Positions 33,781-42,319 of a stretch of 64,000 bases of DNA are shown here, in pieces; the first letter of the stretch is position 1, and the number at the start of each line of letters is the position of its first letter. This stretch comes from Anaerostipes sp. 992a (GTDB lineage Bacteria > Bacillota > Clostridia > Lachnospirales > Lachnospiraceae): the NCBI RefSeq assembly GCF_001940245.1, contig NZ_MJIG01000003.1, positions 282,001 through 346,000 of the forward strand. The letters run 5' to 3'. Made by a program: the position numbers and the translations under genes. Under the pieces are notes generated by a model. That model was not told where the DNA came from. It worked only from the letters and a program-made list of their open reading frames with translations, and did not search any database.

Positions 33781-33820
33781 AAGTGTTTGCTAATTTGATA
33801 ATTAACAAACACTTTTTTTA
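33781..33820. terminator. Terminator between DUF1540 and LysR genes
   Basis: AAGTGTTTG (33781-33789) pairs with CAAACACTT (33806-33814), then T run on the + strand and A run on the far side, so it can serve both convergent genes. Confidence 0.8.
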
Positions 33821-33840
33821 AATAAAAAAACAATTTTTCA

Positions 33841-34725
33841 TTATTCTAACAGACTATGTTCGATGATGTAATTCTTAAAAGTTTGTGCAGCAGGTGAGAT
33901 GTATTTATCTTTCAAAAAGGCCAGATAGAAATTTCTCTGCCAGTTTGGACTGTTGATTTCTAATTTTTTTACATCCATAGTTTCTAAAATTGGCATATCC
34001 GGGACAACTGCGATGCCAAAGCCTTTGGCAACAAAGCCGGCAATTACCTGGTCTTCTTTGATTTCATAGACAACTTCTGGATATCCGCCTGCAACCTCAA
34101 ATAATTCATCGATGATGGGTCTTAGACCACTTCGTTTGGAAAAGATGATCTGTGGATATTGCAAAGTTTCTGTCAAAGTGATGGAATTGCGAATGGCCAG
34201 TGGATGATTGATTGGCACTATAAGTACCAGCTTTTGCTGTGCCACTGGAATAAATTCGATGGAAGGTTCTTTTGGCATCTTGGAACAAAGAACCAGATCA
34301 TATTTCTTGTTCTTCAGCCCGTTTAATAAATCTTCAGTAACCCCGGTATTTAAATTAAAATTCACATTGCGATCAGCATATTCCTTCTGATAACCGCTGA
34401 TAAAACCAGGAACAACGTCTGTGCCCAGGGTCCTTAGAAAGCCAAGGTCAATGGTGCCTTCACCGATTCCTGCGGATTTTAAAGTTTTGATGCCGGCTTC
34501 TAAAATTTCCATTGATTTCTCTACATCTGCAAGAAACAACCGGCCATATTTCGTTAAGACAATGTTTCGTCCTTCTTTTTCAAATAGGTTCACTCCTAAT
34601 TCCTGCTCCAGAGAAGAAATTGCATGGCTTAAACTTGGCTGTGTGATAGAAAGCTCAGCAGCAGCCTTAGTATAATGTTCCCAATGTGCTAATGTAACGA
34701 AATATCGTAAGTGATATAGATTCAT
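33841..34725 (-). CDS. LysR-family transcriptional regulator of the adjacent cluster
   Basis: 294 residues. The winged HTH is MNLYHLRYFVTLAHWEHYTKAAAELSITQPSLSHAISSLEQELGVNLFEKEGRNIVLT (residues 1-58), followed by a periplasmic-binding-like effector domain (LGFLRTLGTDVVPGFISGYQ, LVLIVPINHPLA, FVAKGFGIAVVPDMP). It is divergent from the cyclitol-acid cluster and is the likely activator. It resembles in arrangement the LysR regulator QuiR of Listeria quinate/shikimate genes. GGAGGAG lies 5 nt before the ATG. Confidence 0.88.
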   Translation of the reverse strand: MNLYHLRYFVTLAHWEHYTKAAAELSITQPSLSHAISSLEQELGVNLFEKEGRNIVLTKYGRLFLADVEKSMEILEAGIKTLKSAGIGEGTIDLGFLRTLGTDVVPGFISGYQKEYADRNVNFNLNTGVTEDLLNGLKNKKYDLVLCSKMPKEPSIEFIPVAQQKLVLIVPINHPLAIRNSITLTETLQYPQIIFSKRSGLRPIIDELFEVAGGYPEVVYEIKEDQVIAGFVAKGFGIAVVPDMPILETMDVKKLEINSPNWQRNFYLAFLKDKYISPAAQTFKNYIIEHSLLE

Positions 34726-34809
34726 CCTTACTCCTCCTAATTATAATGTTTGTTGTGATAAAAATCCCAGATGGGCATGATTTATTTAGATTTAGTATAC
34801 CATAATTCA

Positions 34810-34858
34810 TTCACAAAATCTATCAATTCCGCCTGTATTATCAATTTGTTATTGTGAA
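34810..34858. promoter_or_regulatory. Candidate LysR operator in the divergent region
   Basis: TTCACAA (34810-34816) and TTGTGAA (34852-34858) form a 7-bp dyad centred at about 34834, and TATCAATT occurs twice in direct orientation at 34821 and 34839. The right arm overlaps the -35 of the cluster promoter. Confidence 0.4.
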
Positions 34859-34874
34859 AAAATTGTCTTATAAT
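34846..34874 (+). promoter_or_regulatory. Promoter of the cyclitol-acid cluster
   Basis: TTGTTA (34846-34851), 17 bp, TATAAT (34869-34874). The weak -35 and perfect -10 fit a promoter that needs an activator. Confidence 0.7.
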
Positions 34875-34949
34875 ATGACTGTAAAGTGAAGTGTGACCGG
34901 AAAGTGTAAAAGAGAGAAACTTAACGGCAAATTGAAAGGAGTTTTTATT

Positions 34950-35807
34950 ATGTCAAAACAGTACCCAATTACAGTTAGTTCTTGGACATTAGGAGATCAG
35001 TGCAAATTTGAAGATCGTGTAATTGCTGCAAAAGAAGCAGGATACGATGGAATCGGACTTCGTGCAGAAACATATGTAGATGCATTGAATGAAGGATTAT
35101 TCGACGAAGATATTTTAGCAATCTTAGACAAACATGATATGAAAGTAACAGAAGTTGAATATATCGTTCAGTGGGCAGAAGACAATCGTTCTTATGAGCA
35201 GAAATACAAAGAACAGATGTGTTTCCATATGTGTGAATTATTCAATGTAAAACAGATTAACTGTGGCTTAATGGAAAACTATTCAGTAGAACATACTGCA
35301 CAGAAATTAAAAGAATTATGCCACAGAGCTGGTAAATACATCATCGGTGTTGAACCAATGCCATACAGCGGTATTCCTGATGTAGCAAAAGGATGGGCTG
35401 TTGTGGAAGCAAGTGGATGCGACAACGCTATGTTGATCTTAGACACATGGCACTGGATGAAAGCTCATCAGCCAATCGATCTTTCTGTATTAAAAGATGT
35501 ACCAGCAGATAAAGTTGTTTCTATTCAGATTAATGATGTTTGGGAACGTGATTATGCAAAATCTATCTTAAGAGATGAATCTATGCATGATCGTTTAGCT
35601 CCAGCTGCAGTTCCTGGACCAGGTCTTGGATGCACAGCAGAATGGTTAAAGATGATCAAAGCAAAAGGAATCAAACCAAACGCAGTTGGTGTTGAAGTTA
35701 TCAGCGATGCTATCTTAGCAAAAGGTATCAAAGAAGCGGCAAAAGAAACTTTCGATGGCGCAAAAGCTGCTTTAGCAGAAGCTTGGCCAGAAGTATTAGA
35801 AGATTAA
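34950..35807 (+). CDS. Xylose-isomerase-like TIM-barrel enzyme, putative 3-dehydroshikimate dehydratase
   Basis: 285 residues of the sugar phosphate isomerase/epimerase (AP endonuclease 2) fold. Metal ligands are visible on successive strands: GVEPMP (Glu), LILDTWHWMK (Asp, His), VSIQINDVWE (Gln) and VGVEVIS (Glu). This fold includes the QuiC/AsbF-type 3-dehydroshikimate dehydratases, which make protocatechuate, and the next-door shikimate-dehydrogenase-like gene favours that reading; a sugar or inositol epimerase is the alternative. The ATG at 34950 follows GAAAGGAG. Codon bias suggests high expression. Confidence 0.7.
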   Translation: MSKQYPITVSSWTLGDQCKFEDRVIAAKEAGYDGIGLRAETYVDALNEGLFDEDILAILDKHDMKVTEVEYIVQWAEDNRSYEQKYKEQMCFHMCELFNVKQINCGLMENYSVEHTAQKLKELCHRAGKYIIGVEPMPYSGIPDVAKGWAVVEASGCDNAMLILDTWHWMKAHQPIDLSVLKDVPADKVVSIQINDVWERDYAKSILRDESMHDRLAPAAVPGPGLGCTAEWLKMIKAKGIKPNAVGVEVISDAILAKGIKEAAKETFDGAKAALAEAWPEVLED

Positions 35808-35973
35808 TCTTTTGATATGAAAGCAATCAATTTATAAAATCAAAATACTCTATACATCACTCTTCTTATTTGTATATGGAGAGCAAAACACATTATAAAA
35901 CACGAAAACAAGAAAAAAGAGAAAACCTACCCTAAAAGCCCAATTAATATTAAAAGAAAAGGAAGTGTATCTA

Positions 35974-37947
35974 GTGAAATTTAATGCGATGTTTCAACCG
36001 ATTCAGATCGGACCTATGACTGTAAAAAACCGTTTTGTAGTACCACCAATGGGAAATAACTTTGCAAATACTGATGGTACAATGAGCGATCAGTCAGTAG
36101 CATATTATGCAACAAGAGCAAAGGGACAGTTTGGTTTAATTACGATTGAAGCAACTGTAGTTCATAAAGGAGCAAAAGGTGGTCCTCGTAAACCATGTTT
36201 ATACGATGATTCTACCATTGACAGCTTTAAAAAAGTAATCGATGCATGTCATGCAGAAGGGGCAAAAGTCTCTATCCAGTTACAAAATGCAGGACCAGAA
36301 GGAAATGCAAAGAATGCAGGAGCACCAATTAAGGCTGCTACCTCTATTCAGTCTGCAGACGGAAGAGATATTCCAAAAGAGGTTACAACCGAAGAAGTAT
36401 ATGAATTGATCAAAGGATATGGATTAGCTGCTGAGCGTGCAGTAAAAGCAGGAGCAGATGCTGTCGAAATTCATATGGCTCATGGTTATTTAGTAAACTC
36501 TTTCTTGTCTCCTAGAACAAACAAACGTGTAGATGAATTTGGTGGTTCTTTTGAAAATAGAATGCGTTTTCCTCGTTTGATCGTAGAAGAGGTAAAAGCA
36601 AAAACAGAAGGAAAAGTTGCCGTATTAGCTCGTATCAACAGTCAGGAAGATATGTTTGGTGGTCTTGATAACCATGATATGGCTGCAATCGCTGCATATT
36701 TAGAAGACTGTGGAGTTGATGCACTTCACGTTTCTCGTGCAGTTCATATTAAAGATGAATATATGTGGGCACCTACAGGTATTCATGGTGGTTTCTCAGC
36801 TGAATTGGTAACAGAAATTAAGAATTCTGTATCTATTCCAGTGATTACTGTTGGTCGTTATACAGAACCACAGTTTGCTGAATTAATGGTAAGACAGGGA
36901 AGAACCGATCTGGTTGCTTTCGGACGTCAGTCTTTAGCAGATCCTGCAATGCCATTAAAAGCTCAGGAAGAGAGATTAGAGGACATGACACCTTGTATTG
37001 CTTGTTTACAGGGATGTGTTGCGAACATGTATGCTGGACAGCCAATTTGCTGTTTAACAAATCCGGTTTTAGGACGTGAAATCGATGGATGTCCAAAAGC
37101 GGAAAAATCTAAAAAAGTAATCGTAATCGGTGGCGGTCCAGCTGGTCTTTGTGCTGCTTTCACAGCCCAGAGAAGAGGACATGAAGTTACATTATATGAA
37201 AAAGAAGAAAAATTAGGTGGAAATATGCGCCTTGCTGCATATCCTCCAGGAAAAGGCGATATCACCAATATGATCAGAAGCTATGTTGTAAAATGTGAAA
37301 AAGCCGGAGTTACAATTAAGACTGGTGTAGAATGCACAACTGAGATGATCAAAGCAGAAAATCCAGATGCAGTTATTCTGGCAACAGGTTCTGAAACATT
37401 AGTATTGCCATTTATTAAAGGAATCCATAACCCAGATATCGTTTATGGTATCGACTGCTTAGAAGGTACTCGTCCGGTAGGACATAAAGTATTAGTCGTT
37501 GGTGGTGGTATGGTAGGTGCTGAAACAGCTGAATTCTTAGCTGAACAGGGCCATGAAGTATCTGTCATCGAAATGAGAGATGCAATCGGACCAGATGTAA
37601 TCCATGAACATCGTGTATTCTTAATGGAAGCATTTGAAGAATACAAGATTGGCCAGATTACAAGTGCTGCTGTAACAGAAATCTTCTCTGATGGAGTAAA
37701 CTACAAGAATGCAGCAGATAAATCTGATGAAACAATTTATGAAGCAAGAGGCTTTGACACAGTTGTTCTTTCTATGGGATTTGTTTCTCGTTATTCTAAG
37801 CGTGATGCTGATGGCAACATCATCTACACATTTGCAGATGAATTAAAAGAAATCGTACCAGAAGTACACGTTGTTGGTGATGCAGTAAGAGCTCGTAGAG
37901 CATTAGATGCTACAAAAGAAGCATACGATGTAGCGCTTAAATTATAA
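35974..37947 (+). CDS. Old-Yellow-Enzyme/2,4-dienoyl-CoA-reductase-like Fe-S flavoprotein
   Basis: 657 residues. The FMN TIM barrel (about 1-330) has FVVPPMGNNFA, the active-site EIHMAHGYLVNSFLSPRTN and GRQSLADP; a [4Fe-4S] motif C-x2-C-x3-C-x11-C lies in CIACLQGC...ICC (about 343-363); the FAD and NAD(P) domains show VIVIGGGPAGLCAAF and VLVVGGGMVGAETAEFL. Homologues reduce activated C=C bonds (enoates, bile acid and cinnamate intermediates) in anaerobes. Here it probably reduces a dehydroshikimate-derived compound, but that is inferred from context. The GTG at 35974 has the best RBS spacing (AAAAGGAAG). Confidence 0.88.
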   Translation: MKFNAMFQPIQIGPMTVKNRFVVPPMGNNFANTDGTMSDQSVAYYATRAKGQFGLITIEATVVHKGAKGGPRKPCLYDDSTIDSFKKVIDACHAEGAKVSIQLQNAGPEGNAKNAGAPIKAATSIQSADGRDIPKEVTTEEVYELIKGYGLAAERAVKAGADAVEIHMAHGYLVNSFLSPRTNKRVDEFGGSFENRMRFPRLIVEEVKAKTEGKVAVLARINSQEDMFGGLDNHDMAAIAAYLEDCGVDALHVSRAVHIKDEYMWAPTGIHGGFSAELVTEIKNSVSIPVITVGRYTEPQFAELMVRQGRTDLVAFGRQSLADPAMPLKAQEERLEDMTPCIACLQGCVANMYAGQPICCLTNPVLGREIDGCPKAEKSKKVIVIGGGPAGLCAAFTAQRRGHEVTLYEKEEKLGGNMRLAAYPPGKGDITNMIRSYVVKCEKAGVTIKTGVECTTEMIKAENPDAVILATGSETLVLPFIKGIHNPDIVYGIDCLEGTRPVGHKVLVVGGGMVGAETAEFLAEQGHEVSVIEMRDAIGPDVIHEHRVFLMEAFEEYKIGQITSAAVTEIFSDGVNYKNAADKSDETIYEARGFDTVVLSMGFVSRYSKRDADGNIIYTFADELKEIVPEVHVVGDAVRARRALDATKEAYDVALKL

Positions 37948-38011
37948 TATTTCAGAGGATTGTCCCTCATCTTAAGAAAAAACAAAAATATAAAACATCT
38001 AATTAATATAT

Positions 38012-38034
38012 CGGATGCCCTAAACGGGCATCCG
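38012..38034 (+). promoter_or_regulatory. Stable hairpin in front of the shikimate-dehydrogenase RBS
   Basis: A perfect 9-bp stem, CGGATGCCC-TAAAC-GGGCATCCG, ends a few bases before the AGGAGG of the next gene. With no T run it is more likely a processing or stability element than a terminator. Confidence 0.5.
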
Positions 38035-38051
38035 GTTTAGGAGGAAAGAAA

Positions 38052-38930
38052 ATGGAAAAAAGAATTAATGGACATACAGGTCTTCTAGCACTTTTTGGAA
38101 CACCAGTTGGACATTCAGGATCTCCTGCAATGTATAACTTTTGCTTCCAACATGATGGATTAGATTTAGCATATATGGCATTTGATGTTAATATTCCAGA
38201 TATGGAACAGACATTAAGCACTGTTAAATTGTGGAACTTAAGAGGTGGTAACTTTACAATGCCTTGTAAAAATATTGCTTCTGAATTAATGGATGAATTA
38301 TCTCCAGCATCTAAAATCATCGGAGCTTGTAACGTGTTTGTAAATAAAGATGGAAAATTATACGGCGATGTGACAGATGGTGCCGGATTTATTAAAAACT
38401 TAAGCGTTAATGGCGTTGAAGTAAAAGGAAAGAAGATGGTAGTTCTCGGAGCTGGTGGAGCTGCTACAGCAATTCAGGTTCAGGCGGCATTAGATGGAGC
38501 TGCTGAAGTGGCAATCTTCAACAGAGATGATGAATTCTTTGAAAGAGCAGAAGGAACAAAAGCAAAATTAGAAAAAGAATGTCCAGACGTAAAAGTAACT
38601 GTGACAAAATTAGAAGAAGCTGACAAGCTGGCAGAAGCAGTAAAAGCATGTGATATTCTTGTGAATGCAACATCCGTAGGAATGAAACCTCAGGATGGAA
38701 TTTCTTTAATTGATACAGCGTTATTAAGAGAAGATTTAGTAGTTGCAGATACTGTTTACAATCCAGAAAAAACTCAGCTGATCTTAGATGCAGAAGCTGC
38801 TGGATGTGCAAAGGCAATCGGTGGAAAAGGTATGTTATTATGGCAGGGTGCTTTAAACTATCAGTTATTCACAGGAAAAGAAATGCCAGTAGAAGAATAC
38901 CAGAAATTCCAGGCTGAACAGGCTAAATAA
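38052..38930 (+). CDS. Shikimate/quinate dehydrogenase-like protein (AroE/YdiB family)
   Basis: 292 residues. FGTPVGHSGSPAMYNFCF is the shikimate-binding start (Ser-x-Ser-type motif), GGNFTMPCKNIASEL contains the catalytic Lys, GACNVFV and GDVTDGAGFI hold the catalytic Asp, VVLGAGGAATAIQVQAAL is the NAD(P) loop, and NATSVGMKP and GKGMLLWQGALNYQLFTG end the domain. It interconverts shikimate or quinate with the 3-dehydro acids. The flanking LysR, TIM-barrel enzyme and MFS transporter suggest catabolic use rather than aromatic amino-acid synthesis. Confidence 0.85.
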   Translation: MEKRINGHTGLLALFGTPVGHSGSPAMYNFCFQHDGLDLAYMAFDVNIPDMEQTLSTVKLWNLRGGNFTMPCKNIASELMDELSPASKIIGACNVFVNKDGKLYGDVTDGAGFIKNLSVNGVEVKGKKMVVLGAGGAATAIQVQAALDGAAEVAIFNRDDEFFERAEGTKAKLEKECPDVKVTVTKLEEADKLAEAVKACDILVNATSVGMKPQDGISLIDTALLREDLVVADTVYNPEKTQLILDAEAAGCAKAIGGKGMLLWQGALNYQLFTGKEMPVEEYQKFQAEQAK

Positions 38931-38960
38931 TAAAATTTTTATAAAATTTCTTAAAAAATA

Positions 38961-38989
38961 TTGAAAAAATTATAAAATAATGATAAAAT
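38961..38989 (+). promoter_or_regulatory. Internal promoter before the MFS gene
   Basis: TTGAAA (38961-38966), 17 bp, TAAAAT (38984-38989), each 5 of 6 to consensus. Confidence 0.6.
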
Positions 38990-38992
38990 ACA

Positions 38993-39020
38993 CATGAGTG
39001 TTGAGCATTTGGCACTCATG
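38993..39020. promoter_or_regulatory. Dyad at the MFS transcription start
   Basis: CATGAGTG (38993-39000) and CACTCATG (39013-39020) are perfect inverted repeats 12 bp apart, overlapping the expected start site. It may be an operator or a 5' mRNA hairpin. Confidence 0.45.
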
Positions 39021-39142
39021 TAGTTATGAAAAGATAAGTTAAGAAATTAACGTAGCTTGTTTTATTTCAAAAACTACAATGTGTGTGTGTACTTTTTGAA
39101 AAAACATTAATTAAGAAGAAAGTGAAAGGAAAAACGAAAATT

Positions 39143-40432
39143 ATGAAAGCTAAAAAGTATTTCTTGTCCATGGTAACTGTATACATGGCATATTTAACTC
39201 ATGGTATGCAGGCGCTGATTTTTTCTCAGAACCAGGTAAACTTTGCGATTAAGTGGGGATTTGATATGTCTGATCCAAATTCTGCAGCATATGCAGCAGG
39301 TGCAGCAGCTGTTTCTACAGCAATTGCTTGGACAGGTCTTGGTAAATTCTTATCTGTTTGGATTGGCGGAGAAATCTCTGACCGTGTAGGACGTAAAAAA
39401 TTAATGATTGGTGGAGCAGCTCTTTATATTGTTTGCTTTGCCACTATGTTAACAACAACAAATGCAACAATTGCAGCATTTGCAGGTTTAATGGCAGGTG
39501 TAGCTACATCTGGTTTCTGGGATGCATCTGGATACCCAGCTGTTCAGGAAGCTTATCCAGCAGCTCCAGGTACTGCATTGATCATGATCAAGTTCTTCGT
39601 TGCATTATCTAGTATCTTCTATCCAATTATCGCAGTTAAGACTGCAGCAGCAGGAAACTGGAAATTCAACATTGTACTTCCATTAGTATTATCTTGTGTA
39701 GTACTTGTATTAGCCGTACTTGCTCCATTCGTATATGATGATGAAAAGAAAGCTGGTGCTGGTAAAGGCGCTGATGCTAATGAAATTCAGGCTGAAATCG
39801 AAGCAGGAAAAGCAAGACAGCTTGTTGCTCCAGGCGCATTTACAAAATTAATTACATATTTCTATGCATTCTTAGTAATGGCAGTTATGTATGGTGCTCA
39901 GCAGTATACAAAAGCGTTTGGATTGGCATATTGTGGTTTAAGTGAAATTCAGGCAGCTAGTATGACTACTATGTATCAGGTAGGTTCTATTGTAGCCGTA
40001 GCATTCTGGGCTATAATGATGAGTAAATTAAAATGGCATCCATTAAAAGTGTTGATTGTTGACTCTGTTATGACAGTTGTTGCATTATTAGGTGTATTAT
40101 TTATTCACCAGATTGCCATCGTATACGCAGCAATCCTCTTATTAGGATTTGGTTGTGCAGGTGGTGCTCTTCAGACAGGTCTTTCTGTTGTACAGGAATT
40201 TGTTCCTGGACCAAAAGGACGTAATACAGGTATCTACTATACATTCATGGGTGCTGCTTCTTACACAATGCCAGTTATCGTTGGTAAGTTAACAGTTATT
40301 TCTGGCGAAAGTGCTGCTGTATATACATTAATGATCTTAATGTGTGTATTAGCTGCTGTTCAGGCTGTAGCTACAGTATACTTAATTTTTAGATACAAAA
40401 AAGTATTTGGTGAAAACCCATTAGCACAATAA
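39143..40432 (+). CDS. MFS transporter, probable cyclitol-acid (shikimate/quinate) importer
   Basis: 429 residues with about 12 membrane segments. GGEISDRVGRKKLMIGG (residues about 79-95) is the MFS loop 2-3 signature (G-x3-D-R-x-G-R-[KR]). A hydrophilic central loop (YDDEKKAGAGKGADANEIQAEIEAGKARQL, about 200-230) separates the halves. As the last gene of the LysR cluster it should import the substrate of the neighbouring enzymes. The ATG at 39143 is preferred to an upstream in-frame start at 39083, since AAAGGA lies before it. A strong terminator follows. Confidence 0.85.
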   Translation: MKAKKYFLSMVTVYMAYLTHGMQALIFSQNQVNFAIKWGFDMSDPNSAAYAAGAAAVSTAIAWTGLGKFLSVWIGGEISDRVGRKKLMIGGAALYIVCFATMLTTTNATIAAFAGLMAGVATSGFWDASGYPAVQEAYPAAPGTALIMIKFFVALSSIFYPIIAVKTAAAGNWKFNIVLPLVLSCVVLVLAVLAPFVYDDEKKAGAGKGADANEIQAEIEAGKARQLVAPGAFTKLITYFYAFLVMAVMYGAQQYTKAFGLAYCGLSEIQAASMTTMYQVGSIVAVAFWAIMMSKLKWHPLKVLIVDSVMTVVALLGVLFIHQIAIVYAAILLLGFGCAGGALQTGLSVVQEFVPGPKGRNTGIYYTFMGAASYTMPVIVGKLTVISGESAAVYTLMILMCVLAAVQAVATVYLIFRYKKVFGENPLAQ

Positions 40433-40476
40433 AGAATTTTGTAATATTCTTAACTTATTTCACACAAAAGGTTGAT

Positions 40477-40517
40477 AAGACTCTTCTGTAAGCTTGCTTA
40501 CAGGAGGGTCTTTTTCT
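40477..40517 (+). terminator. Terminator after the MFS gene
   Basis: A 16-bp stem (40477-40492 with 40497-40512, three wobbles), CTTG loop, then TTTTTC. Confidence 0.88.
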
Positions 40518-40555
40518 TTAATCCCATAGTTCTGATTATTTAAGATGCTTCATAG

Positions 40556-40584
40556 TAGACTTTGAAGTAGAGTTTTGGTATACT
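40556..40584 (+). promoter_or_regulatory. Promoter of rimM-trmD
   Basis: TAGACT (40556-40561), 17 bp, TATACT (40579-40584). Confidence 0.5.
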
Positions 40585-40642
40585 AAACCGTGTTTAGAAT
40601 TCTGTAGCAAGGTTAAGAATAAGACAGATTTGGAGGAAAAGA

Positions 40643-41152
40643 ATGGAAGATATCTTAAGAGTAGGCGTGATTACCACGACCCATGGCATTCGTGGAGAGG
40701 TAAAGGTATTCCCAACGACAGACGATCCGAAACGATTTAAAAAATTAAAGATGGTATTACTGGATACAGGGAAGGAACGACGCAAGATGGAAGTGGAATC
40801 CTGTCGTTTTCAAAAGAATCTGGTAATCTTGAAATTTAAGGGGATTGATAATATTAACGATGTTGAACAATATAAGAAGTGTGATTTGTACGTTTCGAGA
40901 AAAAATGCAGTGAAACTAGCTCCAAATGAAAACTTTATCGTGGATCTTATCGGCCTTCAGGTGGTTTTGGAGGATGGAACACCATTTGGTACATTGACGG
41001 ATGTTATGCAAACCGGAGCCAATGATGTATATGTGGTAACCACAGAAGAAGGAAAGGAAGTGCTTCTTCCGGCTATTCCACAGTGTATTCTGGATGTAAA
41101 TCTGGATACAGAGATGGTGACAGTACATTTGATGAAAGGATTAGTGGATTAA
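40643..41152 (+). CDS. rimM: Ribosome maturation factor RimM
   Basis: 169 residues. [29 protein letters not shown] is the RimM N-terminal domain and [32 protein letters not shown]...[15 protein letters not shown] the PRC-barrel. It binds S19 and assists 30S head maturation. trmD follows 1 bp later. Here it has its own promoter after the MFS terminator; the rpsP-khpA genes usually found just before rimM are not present. Confidence 0.96.
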   Translation: MEDILRVGVITTTHGIRGEVKVFPTTDDPKRFKKLKMVLLDTGKERRKMEVESCRFQKNLVILKFKGIDNINDVEQYKKCDLYVSRKNAVKLAPNENFIVDLIGLQVVLEDGTPFGTLTDVMQTGANDVYVVTTEEGKEVLLPAIPQCILDVNLDTEMVTVHLMKGLVD

Positions 41153-41153
41153 G

Positions 41154-41858
41154 ATGGAATTTCATGTATGTACGTTATTTCCAGAGATGATTGAACAGGG
41201 ATGTCAGACGAGTATTCTTGGAAGAGCCATGGATAAGGGATTAATTTCCATTGATACAACCAACATCAGGGACTTTTCTACCAATAAGCATATGAAGGTA
41301 GATGACTATCCCTATGGTGGTGGGGCTGGTATGGTCATGCAGGCAGAGCCGGTCTATGCAGCTTGTGAAAGTGCAAAGCAGAAGATGGGAGGACAGGCAA
41401 GAGTTATTTATCTAACTCCGCAGGGACGAGTGTTTGATCAGAAAATGGCAGAAGAATTTGCCCGTGAGGATCATCTGGTATTTCTTTGTGGACATTATGA
41501 AGGAATTGACGAGAGGGTGTTGGAAGAGGTAGTGACGGATTCTGTATCTATCGGCGATTACGTTCTGACAGGCGGAGAGCTTCCAGCCATGGTGATGATC
41601 GATGCCATAGCAAGGCTGGTGCCGGGAGTGCTGAATAACGATGTTTCTGCGGATATCGAATCGTTTCATGATGATCTTTTGGAATACCCACAGTATACAA
41701 GACCTGCGGTATGGCACGACAAAGAGGTGCCACAGGTATTATTGTCTGGACATCATGCCAGAATTGAAGAATGGAGATATGAGAAATCTGTAGAACGGAC
41801 GGCAAAGTGGCGTCCGGATCTTTTAGAAAAACATAAGAAAAATACTTGCATCCAATAA
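41154..41858 (+). CDS. trmD: tRNA (guanine-N1)-methyltransferase TrmD
   Basis: A 234-residue SPOUT enzyme. VCTLFPEMIEQG at the N-terminus, DDYPYGGGAGMVMQAEPV, LCGHYEGIDERV and SIGDYVLTGGELPAMVMIDAIARLVPGVL form the trefoil knot, and YPQYTRPAVW is the tRNA-contact motif. It makes m1G37 in tRNAs with G36 to prevent frameshifting. Conserved position between rimM and rplS. Confidence 0.97.
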   Translation: MEFHVCTLFPEMIEQGCQTSILGRAMDKGLISIDTTNIRDFSTNKHMKVDDYPYGGGAGMVMQAEPVYAACESAKQKMGGQARVIYLTPQGRVFDQKMAEEFAREDHLVFLCGHYEGIDERVLEEVVTDSVSIGDYVLTGGELPAMVMIDAIARLVPGVLNNDVSADIESFHDDLLEYPQYTRPAVWHDKEVPQVLLSGHHARIEEWRYEKSVERTAKWRPDLLEKHKKNTCIQ

Positions 41859-41874
41859 TTTTCTATGCTATTAT
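41846..41874 (+). promoter_or_regulatory. Promoter of rplS
   Basis: TTGCAT (41846-41851), 17 bp, TATTAT (41869-41874), starting inside the end of trmD. Confidence 0.6.
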
Positions 41875-41881
41875 ATGATAG

Positions 41882-41934
41882 TTGTGATGAATAGGATGGT
41901 CCTCTGTTACGAAAAGGTACGTATTAAGAACATC
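41882..41934 (+). promoter_or_regulatory. Candidate L19 leader RNA
   Basis: The leader between the rplS promoter and RBS has AGGA/TCCT and TACG/CGTA hairpins enclosed by GATG/CATC. This is the place where Firmicutes carry the L19 autoregulatory leader. The assignment rests mostly on position. Confidence 0.35.
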
Positions 41935-41957
41935 TAAGATTTTTAAGGAGGAACACA

Positions 41958-42305
41958 ATGAACGATATTATTAAAAAGATTGAAGATGCTCAGTTAAAAG
42001 ACAAAGTAGATGAATTCAGAGTAGGAGATACTGTAAAAGTTCACGCAAAAGTTAAAGAAGGAAACCGTGAAAGAATTCAGATTTTTGAAGGAACTGTAAT
42101 CAAAAGACAGAACGGTGGAGCTCGTGAAACATTTACAGTTAGAAAAACTTCTAACGGAGTAGGTGTTGAAAAGACATGGCCTTTACATTCTCCAATCGTT
42201 GACAAGATTGACGTAGTAAGAAGAGGTAAAGTAAGAAGAGCAAAATTATATTACTTACGTGACCGTGTAGGTAAGAAAGCAAAAGTAAAAGAATTAGTAA
42301 AATAA
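41958..42305 (+). CDS. rplS: 50S ribosomal protein L19
   Basis: 115 residues. [57 protein letters not shown] and [25 protein letters not shown] are the full L19 sequence pattern. It sits at the 30S/50S bridge. It has its own promoter and is followed by a terminator. Highly biased codons, as expected of a ribosomal protein. Confidence 0.98.
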   Translation: MNDIIKKIEDAQLKDKVDEFRVGDTVKVHAKVKEGNRERIQIFEGTVIKRQNGGARETFTVRKTSNGVGVEKTWPLHSPIVDKIDVVRRGKVRRAKLYYLRDRVGKKAKVKELVK

Positions 42306-42319
42306 TCATTGAACTTTTC

